In this document: positions 25,683 through 34,530 of the stretch, in pieces
How the letters are laid out: the number at the start of each line of letters is the position of its first letter
How positions within the stretch are numbered: position 1 is the stretch's first letter
NCBI GenBank assembly: GCA_903932145.1
Contig: CAIZFE010000043.1
Span: forward strand, 1 to 64,000
Length of the DNA stretch: 64,000 nucleotides
Reading direction: 5' to 3'
Source of the DNA: an uncultured Rhodopila sp.
GTDB taxonomy: Bacteria > Pseudomonadota > Alphaproteobacteria > Acetobacterales > Acetobacteraceae
The notes under the pieces: model-generated
The model's input: the letters and a program-made list of their open reading frames with translations, nothing else
The model's database searches: none
What the model was told of the DNA's origin: nothing
Made by a program: the position numbers and the translations under genes

Positions 25683-27599
25683 TTAGCTCAACGCGTGGGC
25701 AAGCAGGCCTGTCAGGTTCGTGCTGCTGCCGGATATGGTCGCGATGGCCACGCCAACCCCGCCCGAAATTGGTGCGATCGATAGTGTCGCACCCTTCGCC
25801 GAGTCGGCCACAGTCAGATAATGCGACAGCGTGGTGGCCGCACCATTCCAATTTGTGGCCGCCAGCGCTGTCTTTAGGTCAAGCGTATCAGCGGAGGCCA
25901 GGATGTTGCTGGTAAAGGCATCGGTTCCTTTGCCGGCAGGCGGCAGGATATAGGTGTTGCCGCTGCCGGTATCGGTGACTGTGTTGGTACCGCCGGACAG
26001 GTTCACGACGTCACCGGAACCGCTGAGGAACAGCATATGATTGCCAGCTGTGGCAACGATCGAAATCTGGCTTTGCCCAACCGTGTCGCTGGCGAGGCCA
26101 GCCGCGATGGTGGTTGGCGCCGGCAGCGGGCTCGTGGCGGTGTCGCCAACCCAGCCAGCGGTCGGGCTGGTTTTGTCCCACCACAGATGGCTGGTGTTCT
26201 CCTGCCAGACGTCCTTGTTCACGTAGGCCAGTTCGGTCACGTTTGCCGTGGTTGGGTCGGCGGCGCCATTCACCGCGACCTGACCGGAGCTGGTGATCGT
26301 CCAGGTGTTGCCAGTCGAATCGGTGATCGCGCTGCTGGCGCCAGCCAATACCATCGTGTCGTTGGGCGATGCCGTTGATGTGGGCGTCGGCGATGGCGTT
26401 CCCTGGCCTCCCGCCGGCACACTGAACGAGTGGCTACCTGTGCTGGCTATCTCGTATGGTGTTCCGCCCGCCGTCACGTTGTCATAGGTAATGCCATCGA
26501 CATACAGGTTGCGGTCGGACGAATCGATGCCCATGTCCGCCGCATCCAGCGCCGCCAGGTCGTTCAGGAACGTGACCGCAACGGTGTGCGCTCCTGAACC
26601 CCAGTTTCCATTCAGGACGAATTGCTGCTGCTGGCCCTCCCAATTGATGGCAGAGGTGGTGAATGTGCCGCCGACTTGTTTGCCATCGACCGAGACGGTG
26701 AATTGGGCATCCCCTTGATAGGGATCCTCGGACATGGCCAGGGTCAATGTGTCCGCCCCGGTGCCGTTCTTGACTGAAGCCGGAGTCGTGGTTGGCGTTG
26801 ACGGCGCATTCGCCGGTACAACGGTCGTATCATTGACGGTGAACACCGCGTTCCCCGGCACGAAGGTGGGGGAGTTCGGAACCGCCATCGGCGACTGATA
26901 GAGTCCGGTCACGGTATTGGACACGGCAACCCCGTCGTAGGCGACGCTGTTGACGTAGACATTGCGGTCGCCGCCGTCGTTGAACGCCGCCTTGTCGCCC
27001 TGGGTCATCGAGTTGTTGGCAAAGGTGACCGTGACGGCGTGCGGTCCAGCTGCGAAATTGCCTTGGAATGTGAAGGTCTCGGTCTGGCCCGAGGCGTGCG
27101 AGGCCGTGACGGTTTGCAGCCCGCCGATCTGCTGACCATCGACATTGAGGGTGAACTCCGCGTCGCGACCCGCTAGTCCGACCGGTCCATCGGCATCTTC
27201 CGACATCGTCAGCACGATCGTGTCCGACCCGCTGCCGATCACGCCCGACGGGCCGGGGGGCGGCGTGGTGGTTGCCGGCAGAGGGCTGGTCGCGGTCCCT
27301 GTCGCGGGCGACCATGAGGCGCTCGGTGTCGTCTTACCCCACCACAGCTTGCCGGCATTTTCCTGCCAAATCGTGCCGTTGACATACGCCAGTTCGGTCA
27401 CGTTGGCGGTTGTGGGGTCGGCGATGCCGTTGACCGCGACCTGCCCGCCGGCGGTGATGGTCCAGACGTTGCCGCTGGCATCGCTGATCGCCGACGTCGT
27501 GCCGATAACGGCCGTATCATTCGGGGAAGGGGCTAATGCGATTGCGTTTGAGGAGGATGCCGGCGTTTGGCTGGAGGCCGAAATCTGCGTGCCGCTCAT
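25683..27599 (-). CDS. Large secreted protein with CBM60-like modules and type I secretion C-terminus
   Basis: This 638-residue acidic Ser/Thr/Gly-rich protein lacks an N-terminal signal peptide. Two copies of an about 85-residue repeat (27-110 and 412-495) share AVNG.ADPTTANVTELAYVN and LWW.KT.P. Two CBM60-like modules (about 120-228 and 282-392) share GTGADTLTLAMSED, VDGKQVGG and DRNLYVDGITYD. The last 140 residues (GNTYILPPAGKG, DTLDLKTALAATNWNG and an Ala/Gly tail) resemble a type I secretion target domain. It probably binds a carbohydrate outside the cell. No ABC exporter is nearby. Confidence 0.75.
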   Translation of the reverse strand: MSGTQISASSQTPASSSNAIALAPSPNDTAVIGTTSAISDASGNVWTITAGGQVAVNGIADPTTANVTELAYVNGTIWQENAGKLWWGKTTPSASWSPATGTATSPLPATTTPPPGPSGVIGSGSDTIVLTMSEDADGPVGLAGRDAEFTLNVDGQQIGGLQTVTASHASGQTETFTFQGNFAAGPHAVTVTFANNSMTQGDKAAFNDGGDRNVYVNSVAYDGVAVSNTVTGLYQSPMAVPNSPTFVPGNAVFTVNDTTVVPANAPSTPTTTPASVKNGTGADTLTLAMSEDPYQGDAQFTVSVDGKQVGGTFTTSAINWEGQQQQFVLNGNWGSGAHTVAVTFLNDLAALDAADMGIDSSDRNLYVDGITYDNVTAGGTPYEIASTGSHSFSVPAGGQGTPSPTPTSTASPNDTMVLAGASSAITDSTGNTWTITSSGQVAVNGAADPTTANVTELAYVNKDVWQENTSHLWWDKTSPTAGWVGDTATSPLPAPTTIAAGLASDTVGQSQISIVATAGNHMLFLSGSGDVVNLSGGTNTVTDTGSGNTYILPPAGKGTDAFTSNILASADTLDLKTALAATNWNGAATTLSHYLTVADSAKGATLSIAPISGGVGVAIATISGSSTNLTGLLAHALS

Positions 27600-28043
27600 G
27601 ACCTTGAATTCCCTGAAGTCTGATTGAGGGCGGCAGGGTTTTCACGGGTCCGTGAGCATGCTCAAGGGTAAAGCATGATTGATTATCTTGTCAGATGAAC
27701 ATGCTACTGATCATTACGTTACCATAGCGGAAATTAATATTGGATTTTTGTGCCGCTATTTGGGGTGGTCTGGGTGCAATGATGTGATACCGGATCGACA
27801 TGCTCAGCCTACTGGCCCGTCGGTGTGTACGGCCTACGATTATATGCTGGTCTAACAATGGTATCAGATGTGAATGGACATTGACGTTTTTCAGGCGCTG
27901 CGACCTCGGTATCTATGTCTCGCCTCATGCGGCGAGGCAGGCCATACTCAGCCCCGCGTCATGAAAGCATCACACAACCACCGGCCGCACGCTGCTAAAT
28001 GCCTTCAGTCTGGTGGCCCTCAGTGGTGCCGGGAGGAATTGAC
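27600..28043. other. AT-richer intergenic region upstream of phnC
   Basis: I see no gene in these 444 bases. The left half (about 27670-27770: GATTGATTATCTTG, GGAAATTAATATTGGATTTTTG) is distinctly AT-rich and probably holds the promoter of the minus-strand secreted-protein gene. The right half returns to normal base composition and should hold the phn promoter. No Pho box is evident. Confidence 0.4.
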
Positions 28044-28127
28044 ATGGACAGGGCGATCCGTTGCTGCAACTCGTTGATCTCACCCGCCGTTTTGGCGATA
28101 AGCGCGCGGTTGACCGGGTCAGCCTGA
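28044..28127 (+). other. Possible 27-codon leader frame overlapping phnC
   Basis: GGGAGG (28031-28036) lies eight bases before ATG 28044, a far better start context than that of phnC. This frame encodes 27 residues ([10 protein letters not shown]...) and stops at TGA 28125-28127, inside phnC in another frame. It may be a coupling leader, or a frame error may separate this start from phnC. Confidence 0.3.
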
Positions 28128-28867
28128 GCATCGGTGACGGGGAGATGGTCGGCGTCATCGGCCGCTCCGGAGCCGGCAAATCGACTCTGCTGCGTCTGAT
28201 CAATCGCTTGATCGATCCCTCCGAGGGCAAAATCGTCTTCGACGGCACGGACGTGGCGGCGCTGCGGGGCAAGGACCTCCGAGCCTGGCGGGCCCGCACG
28301 GCGATGATTTTTCAGCAGTTCAATCTGGTGAACCGGCTGGATGTGCTGACCAACGTCATGTGCGGACGACTGTATGATATACCCGCCCCGCGCGTGTTGC
28401 TGAAGTGGTTCACCCCGACCGAACGGGCGCTGGCGATCCAGGCGCTGGATCGGCTGGGGATGGCGGATGTGGCGATGAACCGCGCCGATGCCCTCTCTGG
28501 CGGCCAGCAGCAACGCGTCGCCATCGCTCGGGCCTTGATGCAACGCCCGAAGATCGTGTTGGCGGACGAACCGATCGCCTCGCTCGATCCGCTGAACGCC
28601 AAGCTGGTGATGGATGCGCTGGCTGACATCAACCGGCGGGATGGCATCACCGTGCTGACCAATCTGCATACGCTGGACACCGCACGCGCCTATTGCCGGC
28701 GGATTATTGGCATGTCGGCCGGCCGGGTCGTGTACGATGGCGCACCGGCGGGGCTGACCGATCACGTTTTACGCGACATCTACGGCCAAAACGCGCACGA
28801 AACCCTGGACGAGCGCCTGACGTCCACTAGTCTCCCTACAGCCGCGCTCGCTGCTTTGGCGGGATAG
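28061..28867 (+). CDS. phnC: Phosphonate ABC transporter ATP-binding protein PhnC
   Basis: This 268-residue ABC ATPase energises phosphonate-type uptake at the inner membrane. It has Walker [10 protein letters not shown] (about 34-42), the Q-loop [10 protein letters not shown] (about 87-96, the FNLV sequence typical of PhnC), signature [15 protein letters not shown] (about 147-161), Walker [14 protein letters not shown] and the switch His in LTNLHTLD. The start appears to be TTG 28061, because an in-frame TGA lies at 28040 with no ATG or GTG between. phnD follows after 24 bases. Confidence 0.93.
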   Translation: MLQLVDLTRRFGDKRAVDRVSLSIGDGEMVGVIGRSGAGKSTLLRLINRLIDPSEGKIVFDGTDVAALRGKDLRAWRARTAMIFQQFNLVNRLDVLTNVMCGRLYDIPAPRVLLKWFTPTERALAIQALDRLGMADVAMNRADALSGGQQQRVAIARALMQRPKIVLADEPIASLDPLNAKLVMDALADINRRDGITVLTNLHTLDTARAYCRRIIGMSAGRVVYDGAPAGLTDHVLRDIYGQNAHETLDERLTSTSLPTAALAALAG

Positions 28868-28891
28868 GGCTTCAACCGGGAGGCCTGTGTC

Positions 28892-29821
28892 ATGATCCGC
28901 CGCACCTTTATTCGTTTGGCCTTTGCCATGCTGGCACTGATCGCGCCGCTGCGGGCGCACGCCCAGGACTGGAAGGGGCAGGTCAAGGAGTTGCGCATCG
29001 GCCTGCTGGGCGGTGAAAACACGTCCAGCCGCCTCGCCCGCTACGACAATTTTCAACATTTGCTGCAAGAAACACTCGGCATACCGGTCAAACTGTATCC
29101 GGCCGCGGATTATGCCGGCGTGATGCAGGCGATGGGGGCTGGGCAGTTGGACCTCGCCGAGTTCAGCCCGTCAGCCTTTGCCGGCGCGTGGCTGGACTGT
29201 AAATGTGTCGAGCCGACCGTCGTTCCGCTGGAGAAGGACGGTACCGTCTTCTACGTCTCGGTCATGCTGACCCGGAAGGATTCCGGCATCACCTCGATCG
29301 ACCAGATGAAGGGGCATTCGCTCGCCTGGGCCGACCCTAATTCGGCGTCCGGCTATCTGATCCCCAGCGCATCGCTGAAATCCAGCGGTATCGATTTGGC
29401 CGACGGGGCGTATTTCTCCCGCACCGGATTCGCCGGTGGACACGAGCAGGGGATCATCGCGGTGCTGAACAAGCAGTATGACGCGTGCGTCACCTGGACC
29501 TCGGGCCAGGGCGACATCGAGCAAGGCTACAGCCGTGGCGCGATCCGGGGCATGGTGGACCGCGGCATGCTGAAGATGTCCGACGTCAATATCATCTGGA
29601 AATCGGGCAAGATCCCGAACGGTCCCTGGGGTCTGCGGTCCTCATTGCCCGCCGGCCTGAAAGCGGCGTTCACCGCGTTCATGCTGGATCTGCCGAAATC
29701 GCACAAAGACATCTACGACCAGATCGAACAGGGTTCGGGGGTCGGTTACGTGCCGGCGACGATGGACCTCTACACCGACATTATCGGACTGCGCGAAGCC
29801 GAACGGCAGGGAAGCCGATAG
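28892..29821 (+). CDS. phnD: Phosphonate ABC transporter substrate-binding protein PhnD
   Basis: This 309-residue periplasmic binding protein has a signal peptide (1-24, ending AHA) and the type II fold typical of PhnD. It opens ELRIGLLGGENTSSRLARY and contains AADYAGVMQAMGAGQLDLAEFSPSAF (about 72-97) and WADPNSASGYLIPS (about 147-160), where the Ser residues contact the phosphonate group in characterised homologues. GGGAGG precedes the ATG by seven bases. It is second in phnCDEE. The ligand could be a phosphonate, phosphite or phosphate ester. Confidence 0.93.
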   Translation: MIRRTFIRLAFAMLALIAPLRAHAQDWKGQVKELRIGLLGGENTSSRLARYDNFQHLLQETLGIPVKLYPAADYAGVMQAMGAGQLDLAEFSPSAFAGAWLDCKCVEPTVVPLEKDGTVFYVSVMLTRKDSGITSIDQMKGHSLAWADPNSASGYLIPSASLKSSGIDLADGAYFSRTGFAGGHEQGIIAVLNKQYDACVTWTSGQGDIEQGYSRGAIRGMVDRGMLKMSDVNIIWKSGKIPNGPWGLRSSLPAGLKAAFTAFMLDLPKSHKDIYDQIEQGSGVGYVPATMDLYTDIIGLREAERQGSR

Positions 29822-29826
29822 GGCGC

Positions 29827-30753
29827 ATGACGGCCGTCAATCCCACCGACGATCCGGCCTACCGTCTGTTTCAGCAACGGTTTGGTGCGTTGCGGCGGTC
29901 GCGCCAAACGGAGTCGCTGCTGACGCTGGCAGCAGTGGTTCTGCTGTTCGTTATCGCCGCCGTGTGGACCGATTTCTCTCCCGAACAAATCGCCAACGGC
30001 ATTCCCCGCATTGGCGAGTATTTCGGCAAACTCTTCTCCATTGAACCGAAGGGCAGCGCCGGGCCGGTTGGCGTTCTCGCGGTTCCGCATCTGTTCGGCG
30101 GGGTGAAGGAACCGCAATCGATCGCCTACTGGTTCTACCGGATCGGGACCTACGCGGCGTTACTGTGGCAGACCATCGAGATGGCCATCCTGGCCACCGC
30201 CCTTGGCTTCGGCGCGGCCTTCGCGCTGTCCTTCCCCGCCACGCATACCTTTGTTGGCAATCGCGCCGTCGTATTCGTCACGCGACGACTGTTGGAGATG
30301 ATGCGCACGATCCCCCAGGTCGTGCTCGCCTTCATCCTGGTCTGGCCGTTCGGGATCGGGCCGTTGGCGGGCATTCTCGCCATCGCCGTTCACACGACAG
30401 GGACGCTGGGAAAACTGTTCTGCGAGCTAAACGAGAACGCCGATCTGCGTCCGGTCGATGGCATCCGATCCGTCGGAGGGTCCTGGCTGGCGCAAATCCG
30501 GTTCGCCGTCGTGCCGCAGGTGCTGCCCGGCTTCCTCAGCTACGCGCTGCTGCGGTTCGAGATCAACGTCCGCTCCTCCACCATCATCGGATTCGTCGGG
30601 GCCGGCGGTATTGGTCAGGAATTGAAGCGGGTGATCGGGTTTAACATTTATGAGGAAGTCAGCGCGATCGTCATTCTGATACTGCTCATTGTCGTCGCCA
30701 TCGACCTGATCTCGGAACAAATCCGTCACCGCTTTATCGGTGCGGCCGCATGA
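29827..30753 (+). CDS. phnE: Phosphonate ABC transporter permease PhnE (first)
   Basis: This 308-residue inner-membrane permease has an N-terminal helix (about 34-54), a periplasmic loop and five further membrane segments. The cytoplasmic EAA-like coupling loop reads ADLRPVDGIRSVGGSWLAQIRFAVVPQ-type (about 205-232), followed by INVRSSTIIGFVGAGGIGQEL, a PhnE signature. ATG 29827 lies five bases after the phnD stop. Its last four bases overlap the next gene (ATGA). Two different permeases imply a heterodimeric channel. Confidence 0.92.
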   Translation: MTAVNPTDDPAYRLFQQRFGALRRSRQTESLLTLAAVVLLFVIAAVWTDFSPEQIANGIPRIGEYFGKLFSIEPKGSAGPVGVLAVPHLFGGVKEPQSIAYWFYRIGTYAALLWQTIEMAILATALGFGAAFALSFPATHTFVGNRAVVFVTRRLLEMMRTIPQVVLAFILVWPFGIGPLAGILAIAVHTTGTLGKLFCELNENADLRPVDGIRSVGGSWLAQIRFAVVPQVLPGFLSYALLRFEINVRSSTIIGFVGAGGIGQELKRVIGFNIYEEVSAIVILILLIVVAIDLISEQIRHRFIGAAA

Positions 30754-31574
30754 GCCTGGACCTCGCCGCCGAACGCCTGCGCCATCCCGAGGTCTTCCGC
30801 GGCAAGGGGTGGCTGCGCTGGTTACTGTTGGGCGCGGTGTTTGCCTACCTGGGCTACCTGATGTGGCTGTTCGATTTCAGCCGCGTTTTCACCGACCTGC
30901 CGCGAGTCTGGGTGATCGTGCGGCTGATGCTGGACTGGAGCGGCATCGCCGAGTGGGACCATGTGGAACTCTGGCGATCGATGCTGGAAACGGTGGCGAT
31001 GGCGTATCTCGGCACCATGCTGGCGGTTGTCTTCGCCGTGCCGCTTGGGTTCCTGGGCGCGCGCAACGTCATTCCTGAACGCGTCTTCCATTTCGTCACC
31101 CGCCGGATGTTCGATGGACTGCGCGGACTGGACCAACTGATTTGGGCGTTGGTGTTCGTCCGCGCGATGGGCCTGGGACCGATCGCAGGGATCATGGCGA
31201 TCGCGGTGGCGGAAACCGGGATATTGGCGAAACTGTTTGCCGAAGCGGTGGAAAACATCGACCGCAAGCAAGTTGAGGGCATCACCTCGGTCGGGGCCGG
31301 TTTCATCGCGCGGCTTCGCTTCGCCGTGCTGCCCCAGGTGCTGCCGGTGATGATCAGCCAGACGCTGTATTCGATCGAATCCAATTCGCGCGAGGCCACC
31401 ATCCTCGGCCTGGTCGGGGCAGGGGGGATTGGCCTGCGGTTGTCGGAGCGGATTCAGATCAACGCCTGGGATCAGGTGGCGTATGTGATCATCCTGATCC
31501 TGGTTTCTGTGGCGCTGATCGACACCACGTCCCGGTATTTGCGACTGCGGCTGATCGGCCCCGCAAGAACCTGA
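30750..31574 (+). CDS. phnE: Phosphonate ABC transporter permease PhnE (second)
   Basis: This 274-residue second permease is translationally coupled to the first. It has six predicted membrane segments, beginning at about residues 24-44. The coupling segment IDRKQVEGITSVGAGFIARLRFAVLPQ-type (about 170-196) and the conserved NSREATILGLVGAGGIGLRL (about 211-230) parallel its neighbour. The operon ends here: no C-P lyase, phosphonatase or regulator gene follows. The TGA stop starts a dispersed repeat. Confidence 0.93.
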   Translation: MSLDLAAERLRHPEVFRGKGWLRWLLLGAVFAYLGYLMWLFDFSRVFTDLPRVWVIVRLMLDWSGIAEWDHVELWRSMLETVAMAYLGTMLAVVFAVPLGFLGARNVIPERVFHFVTRRMFDGLRGLDQLIWALVFVRAMGLGPIAGIMAIAVAETGILAKLFAEAVENIDRKQVEGITSVGAGFIARLRFAVLPQVLPVMISQTLYSIESNSREATILGLVGAGGIGLRLSERIQINAWDQVAYVIILILVSVALIDTTSRYLRLRLIGPART

Positions 31575-31670
31575 TACCAACCGCTTTGAGGTCGGACCCT
31601 TGCGCACCTTCGTCGTGGCCAGGACAAGCCGCGGTCAGACGAAACGGATAGTCTGGCGGGCGATTGTCCT
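31572..31670. repeat. Dispersed element, copy 7 (truncated)
   Basis: It begins TGATACCAACCGCTTTGAGG on the phnE stop, keeps only a damaged arm (TCGTGGCCAGGACAAGCCGC), and continues into the second module (GTCAGACGAAACGG...CTGGCGGGCG) also seen in the composite copy near 19.6 kb. The rest of the gap to 31810 contains no gene. Confidence 0.6.
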
Positions 31671-31810
31671 ATGTTTGGGCAGTACCTGACAAACCGAGCC
31701 GCAGGATTTGATCGGAAGGCTGATGGTCAAAAGGTCCCTGATCTGCCACGAAAGCCATCAGGATCGCACGGGCGTCAAACTGGATCAGCATCGATCAGGG
31801 GGGGGTATCA

Positions 31811-32206
31811 ATGTATCGTCGCGCATTTTGGGCCGCAGCATTTTTGATTGGCTTCACACCTATAATAGCTCGGGCTGATGACAGTATTGCCGGTCAATGG
31901 GACGCCGATCTTGGCAAGGGAAAGCTGATTTCGATGACCATTCTGGCGGATGGCTATTGGCTCAGCGAGAATGTCCAAAATGGCCAGAAGGTTGGCCAAA
32001 TGGCTGGCGCCTATGAACAGAAGAAAGTCAACGATAAGACCGGCACGCTGGTCTTTACGCCCGATGCCGCCAAGACTCACGTGAGCGCCGCACATGGCGC
32101 CGCCCGGGTCGAGACCGACACCTATACGCTGGCACAAGGCGGTCAGTTATTGCGTCTTGTGCCCGGGTCGGGGGGCGTGATGGAATTCCATAAACAATCT
32201 CAATAA
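31811..32206 (+). CDS. Small secreted hypothetical protein (131 aa)
   Basis: A signal peptide (residues 1-22, ending ARA) precedes a mature domain of about 109 residues. The segments SIAGQWDADLGKGKLISMTI and GTLVFTPDAA and the strand-rich end resemble small lipocalin-like or DUF2147-like periplasmic proteins, but I cannot assign a family. A G-run lies before the ATG. A second small secreted protein is encoded 11 bases downstream, probably in the same transcript. Confidence 0.65.
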   Translation: MYRRAFWAAAFLIGFTPIIARADDSIAGQWDADLGKGKLISMTILADGYWLSENVQNGQKVGQMAGAYEQKKVNDKTGTLVFTPDAAKTHVSAAHGAARVETDTYTLAQGGQLLRLVPGSGGVMEFHKQSQ

Positions 32207-32217
32207 GACGGAGATCG

Positions 32218-32496
32218 ATGATGCGACGTTTTCTTATCGCCGTTGGCGTCCTGGGTGGTGTTGCATTGAGCAGCCCTCCGGCGCACGCTCTCGGCTGCTT
32301 CAGTGGTGCCATTGCCGGTGCAATCGCCGGTCATATGGCTGGGCACGGCGTCCTTGGCGCTGCTGGCGGTTGCGTTGCCGGGCATGCGTATCACAAGCAC
32401 CAGTTGAACCAGCAAGCCTACCAAAATCGCGACGATTACCTGCGCCAGCGGCAGCAGGTCGATCCCAATTTTCAGAATCCCTGGAACAACCGATAA
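32218..32496 (+). CDS. Small secreted glycine-zipper-like protein (92 aa)
   Basis: A signal peptide (about 1-24, ending AHA) is followed by an alternating Gly/Ala helix FSGAIAGAIAGHMAGHGVLGAAGG (about 28-51). This resembles glycine-zipper segments that insert in or line membranes. A polar tail rich in Gln, Asn, Tyr and His (about 58-92) follows, and two Cys flank the zipper (Cys27, Cys52). Function is unknown. It is probably co-transcribed with the secreted protein upstream. Confidence 0.65.
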   Translation: MMRRFLIAVGVLGGVALSSPPAHALGCFSGAIAGAIAGHMAGHGVLGAAGGCVAGHAYHKHQLNQQAYQNRDDYLRQRQQVDPNFQNPWNNR

Positions 32497-32738
32497 CTGA
32501 CGCGCAGACCTCGCGCTGGTGCCCCAGAGCCCGTCAACGGCTGGCCGGACTGCGTCAGGCTGTTGGCGATTGTTGGGGGCGTCCCGGGTCATGCTATCCA
32601 GCGGGTTCGTGATCCGGACGGAAGTCACAAGGCCGACATAATAGCCGTAACAGTGACTGGACTACTCCAGGACCTGATAATATCCTGCTCATGTTTCAAA
32701 GCAGTGCAAACGGATCGCTTCCAGCTGGGCACCATTGA

Positions 32739-33596
32739 ATGTCAGGGTTACGCTGTCGTGAAATAGAGGCGCGTGACACCACCGCCATCATTAAATTGCT
32801 CACCACAGGATTTCGCGCAGACCGGCGGCGCGCTTATTGGGAAAACGCGATTCGGATTCTGTCTGAACATCCGGTACCGCCCGGACTGCCGAAATATGGT
32901 TACCTATTGGAAAATGCGGGTGTTCCGGTTGGCGTGCTTCTCAGCATCTTTTCAATGGGTCCGGCTGATGATGCCAGTGCGCTTCGGTGCAATGTCTCGA
33001 GCTGGTACGTGGAACCGGGGTTCAGAAGCTACGCACCCCTGCTGGCCTCTCGGGCCTTAAAGCATAAAGACGTGACCTACTCGAACCTGTCGCCCGCTCC
33101 GCACACATGGTCCACCTTGGTGGCCCAGGGCTACAAACCATTCTCCAGCGGACTATTCGTTTCTCTTCCCTGGCTTAGCGGTTCGGTGGCCGGCTCGCAT
33201 GTTGAAGCAATTGCTCCCGGCACGTCCGCCGACGAAACCTTATCCTCTTTCGAGCTCCAATTACTAAGGGATCACGCTCAATATGGTTGCCTGAGTTTAA
33301 TCTGCGAACTCAACGGCCGCAGGTTTCCGTTCGTCTTTCGCGTAGGACTAAAATTCGGTGTGATACGACGGGCAAATCTGATTTATTGCCGCGATCTGAA
33401 CGACTTTGTCCAATTCGCCGGGCCCATCGGACACTATTTGGCACGGCGCCTGATCCCGCTGGTCGTTATCGACTCAAACGGACCGATCCCCGGGTTGGCC
33501 GGCATATTCCGTGATGGCCGGCCGAAATTCTACAAGGGACCCGATCGGATGCGTCTGGGGGATGTCACTTACAGTGAGCTTGCGATGTTTGGATGA
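32739..33596 (+). CDS. GNAT-like acyltransferase, convergent to the ACP cluster
   Basis: This 285-residue cytoplasmic protein resembles GNAT-like proteins annotated as acyl-CoA acyltransferases. The N-terminus REIEARDTTAIIKLLTTGF is the usual first strand and helix. YLLENAGVPVGVLLSIFS (about 53-70) and WYVEPGFRSYAPLLASRALK (about 89-108) match the central sheet and the acyl-carrier-binding helix. The C-terminal half is less conserved. It points toward, and lies 181 bases from, the operon encoding an ACP, an acyl ligase and a reductase, so it may use the ACP-bound product. This functional link is inference. Confidence 0.6.
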   Translation: MSGLRCREIEARDTTAIIKLLTTGFRADRRRAYWENAIRILSEHPVPPGLPKYGYLLENAGVPVGVLLSIFSMGPADDASALRCNVSSWYVEPGFRSYAPLLASRALKHKDVTYSNLSPAPHTWSTLVAQGYKPFSSGLFVSLPWLSGSVAGSHVEAIAPGTSADETLSSFELQLLRDHAQYGCLSLICELNGRRFPFVFRVGLKFGVIRRANLIYCRDLNDFVQFAGPIGHYLARRLIPLVVIDSNGPIPGLAGIFRDGRPKFYKGPDRMRLGDVTYSELAMFG

Positions 33597-33777
33597 ACGA
33601 GACGGATCGGGCCCCATCCGGAAAACGTGGACTCGATCCGCGATGCTGCTGGCTTGGTGACCTTCGTCTACACGCTTGGCCGATGCTCGAAACCATTCCT
33701 GCGCTCGACCGATTGCCTCATCGTTTGCAACGCGGGTTTGCTTGAATCAAACGGTGACGGAACGCGCCGCATGTAAA

Positions 33778-34530
33778 TCAGGCTGTGTTTCCCGCATCGA
33801 TCGTCATGACGGTCCCGGTGATATTGCGTGCCTTCTCGCTGAACAGGAAATCCACCGCATCTGCGACATCCGCGATCTGTGCCATCCGTTGCAGAGCGCT
33901 ACGCCGTGCGATTTGCGCTTTCTGGGCCGTATTCAGATCGTGTGTCATTTCGGTATCGAGAAAACCTGGAGCCACCGCGTTGACGGTAATCCCGAGCGGA
34001 CCAAGTTCGCGGGCGAGAGATCGCGTGAAACCCACAAGAGACGCCTTGGTCGCACTGTAAGCCGACAAACCGCTATAACCGGTTGCACCGACAATTGACG
34101 ATACATTTACGATTCGGCCGCCCATTTTGGTCGTTCCGACCTGTGCGCTCATCATTGATCGGACGATGTATTTTGTCAGTATCAACGGCGACAGGACATT
34201 CAGCCGCACCAGCCGCTCGATCGCGGCATCCGCCATGTTCGCCAATATCCCGCTGGAACCGAGCCCGGCGTTGTTCACCAAACCATAGAACGGCCCGAAC
34301 TCGTTCCGTAAAGTTTTCCCAAGATCCGCAATCCCATCGATATCCGACAGGTCGAACGCTCGGAAGTGCAGCGCGCCCTTTTGCGCCAGGGCTACTTGGT
34401 CCCGGGCGCCCGCCATCAGGTCGCCCTGCTGGCGAGCAATGGCAATGACCTGAAATCCGGAAGACGCGAGTGCCACAGCGATTCCCAGACCCAGCCCCCG
34501 GCTACCGCCGGTCACCAGAACGTTACGCAT
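33778..34530 (-). CDS. SDR-family reductase (FabG-like) of the ACP cluster
   Basis: This 250-residue classical short-chain dehydrogenase has the cofactor loop TGGSRGLGLGIA (8-19), NNAGLG (about 87-92), catalytic Ser in NVSSIVG, and Tyr-x-x-x-Lys in SAYSATKASL (about 150-159). A PG motif (VAPGFLDTEM) follows. The family includes 3-oxoacyl-ACP reductases, fitting the ACP encoded upstream. The start lies inside the end of the ligase gene (eight-base overlap). It is last in the four-gene minus-strand operon. Confidence 0.88.
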   Translation of the reverse strand: MRNVLVTGGSRGLGLGIAVALASSGFQVIAIARQQGDLMAGARDQVALAQKGALHFRAFDLSDIDGIADLGKTLRNEFGPFYGLVNNAGLGSSGILANMADAAIERLVRLNVLSPLILTKYIVRSMMSAQVGTTKMGGRIVNVSSIVGATGYSGLSAYSATKASLVGFTRSLARELGPLGITVNAVAPGFLDTEMTHDLNTAQKAQIARRSALQRMAQIADVADAVDFLFSEKARNITGTVMTIDAGNTA

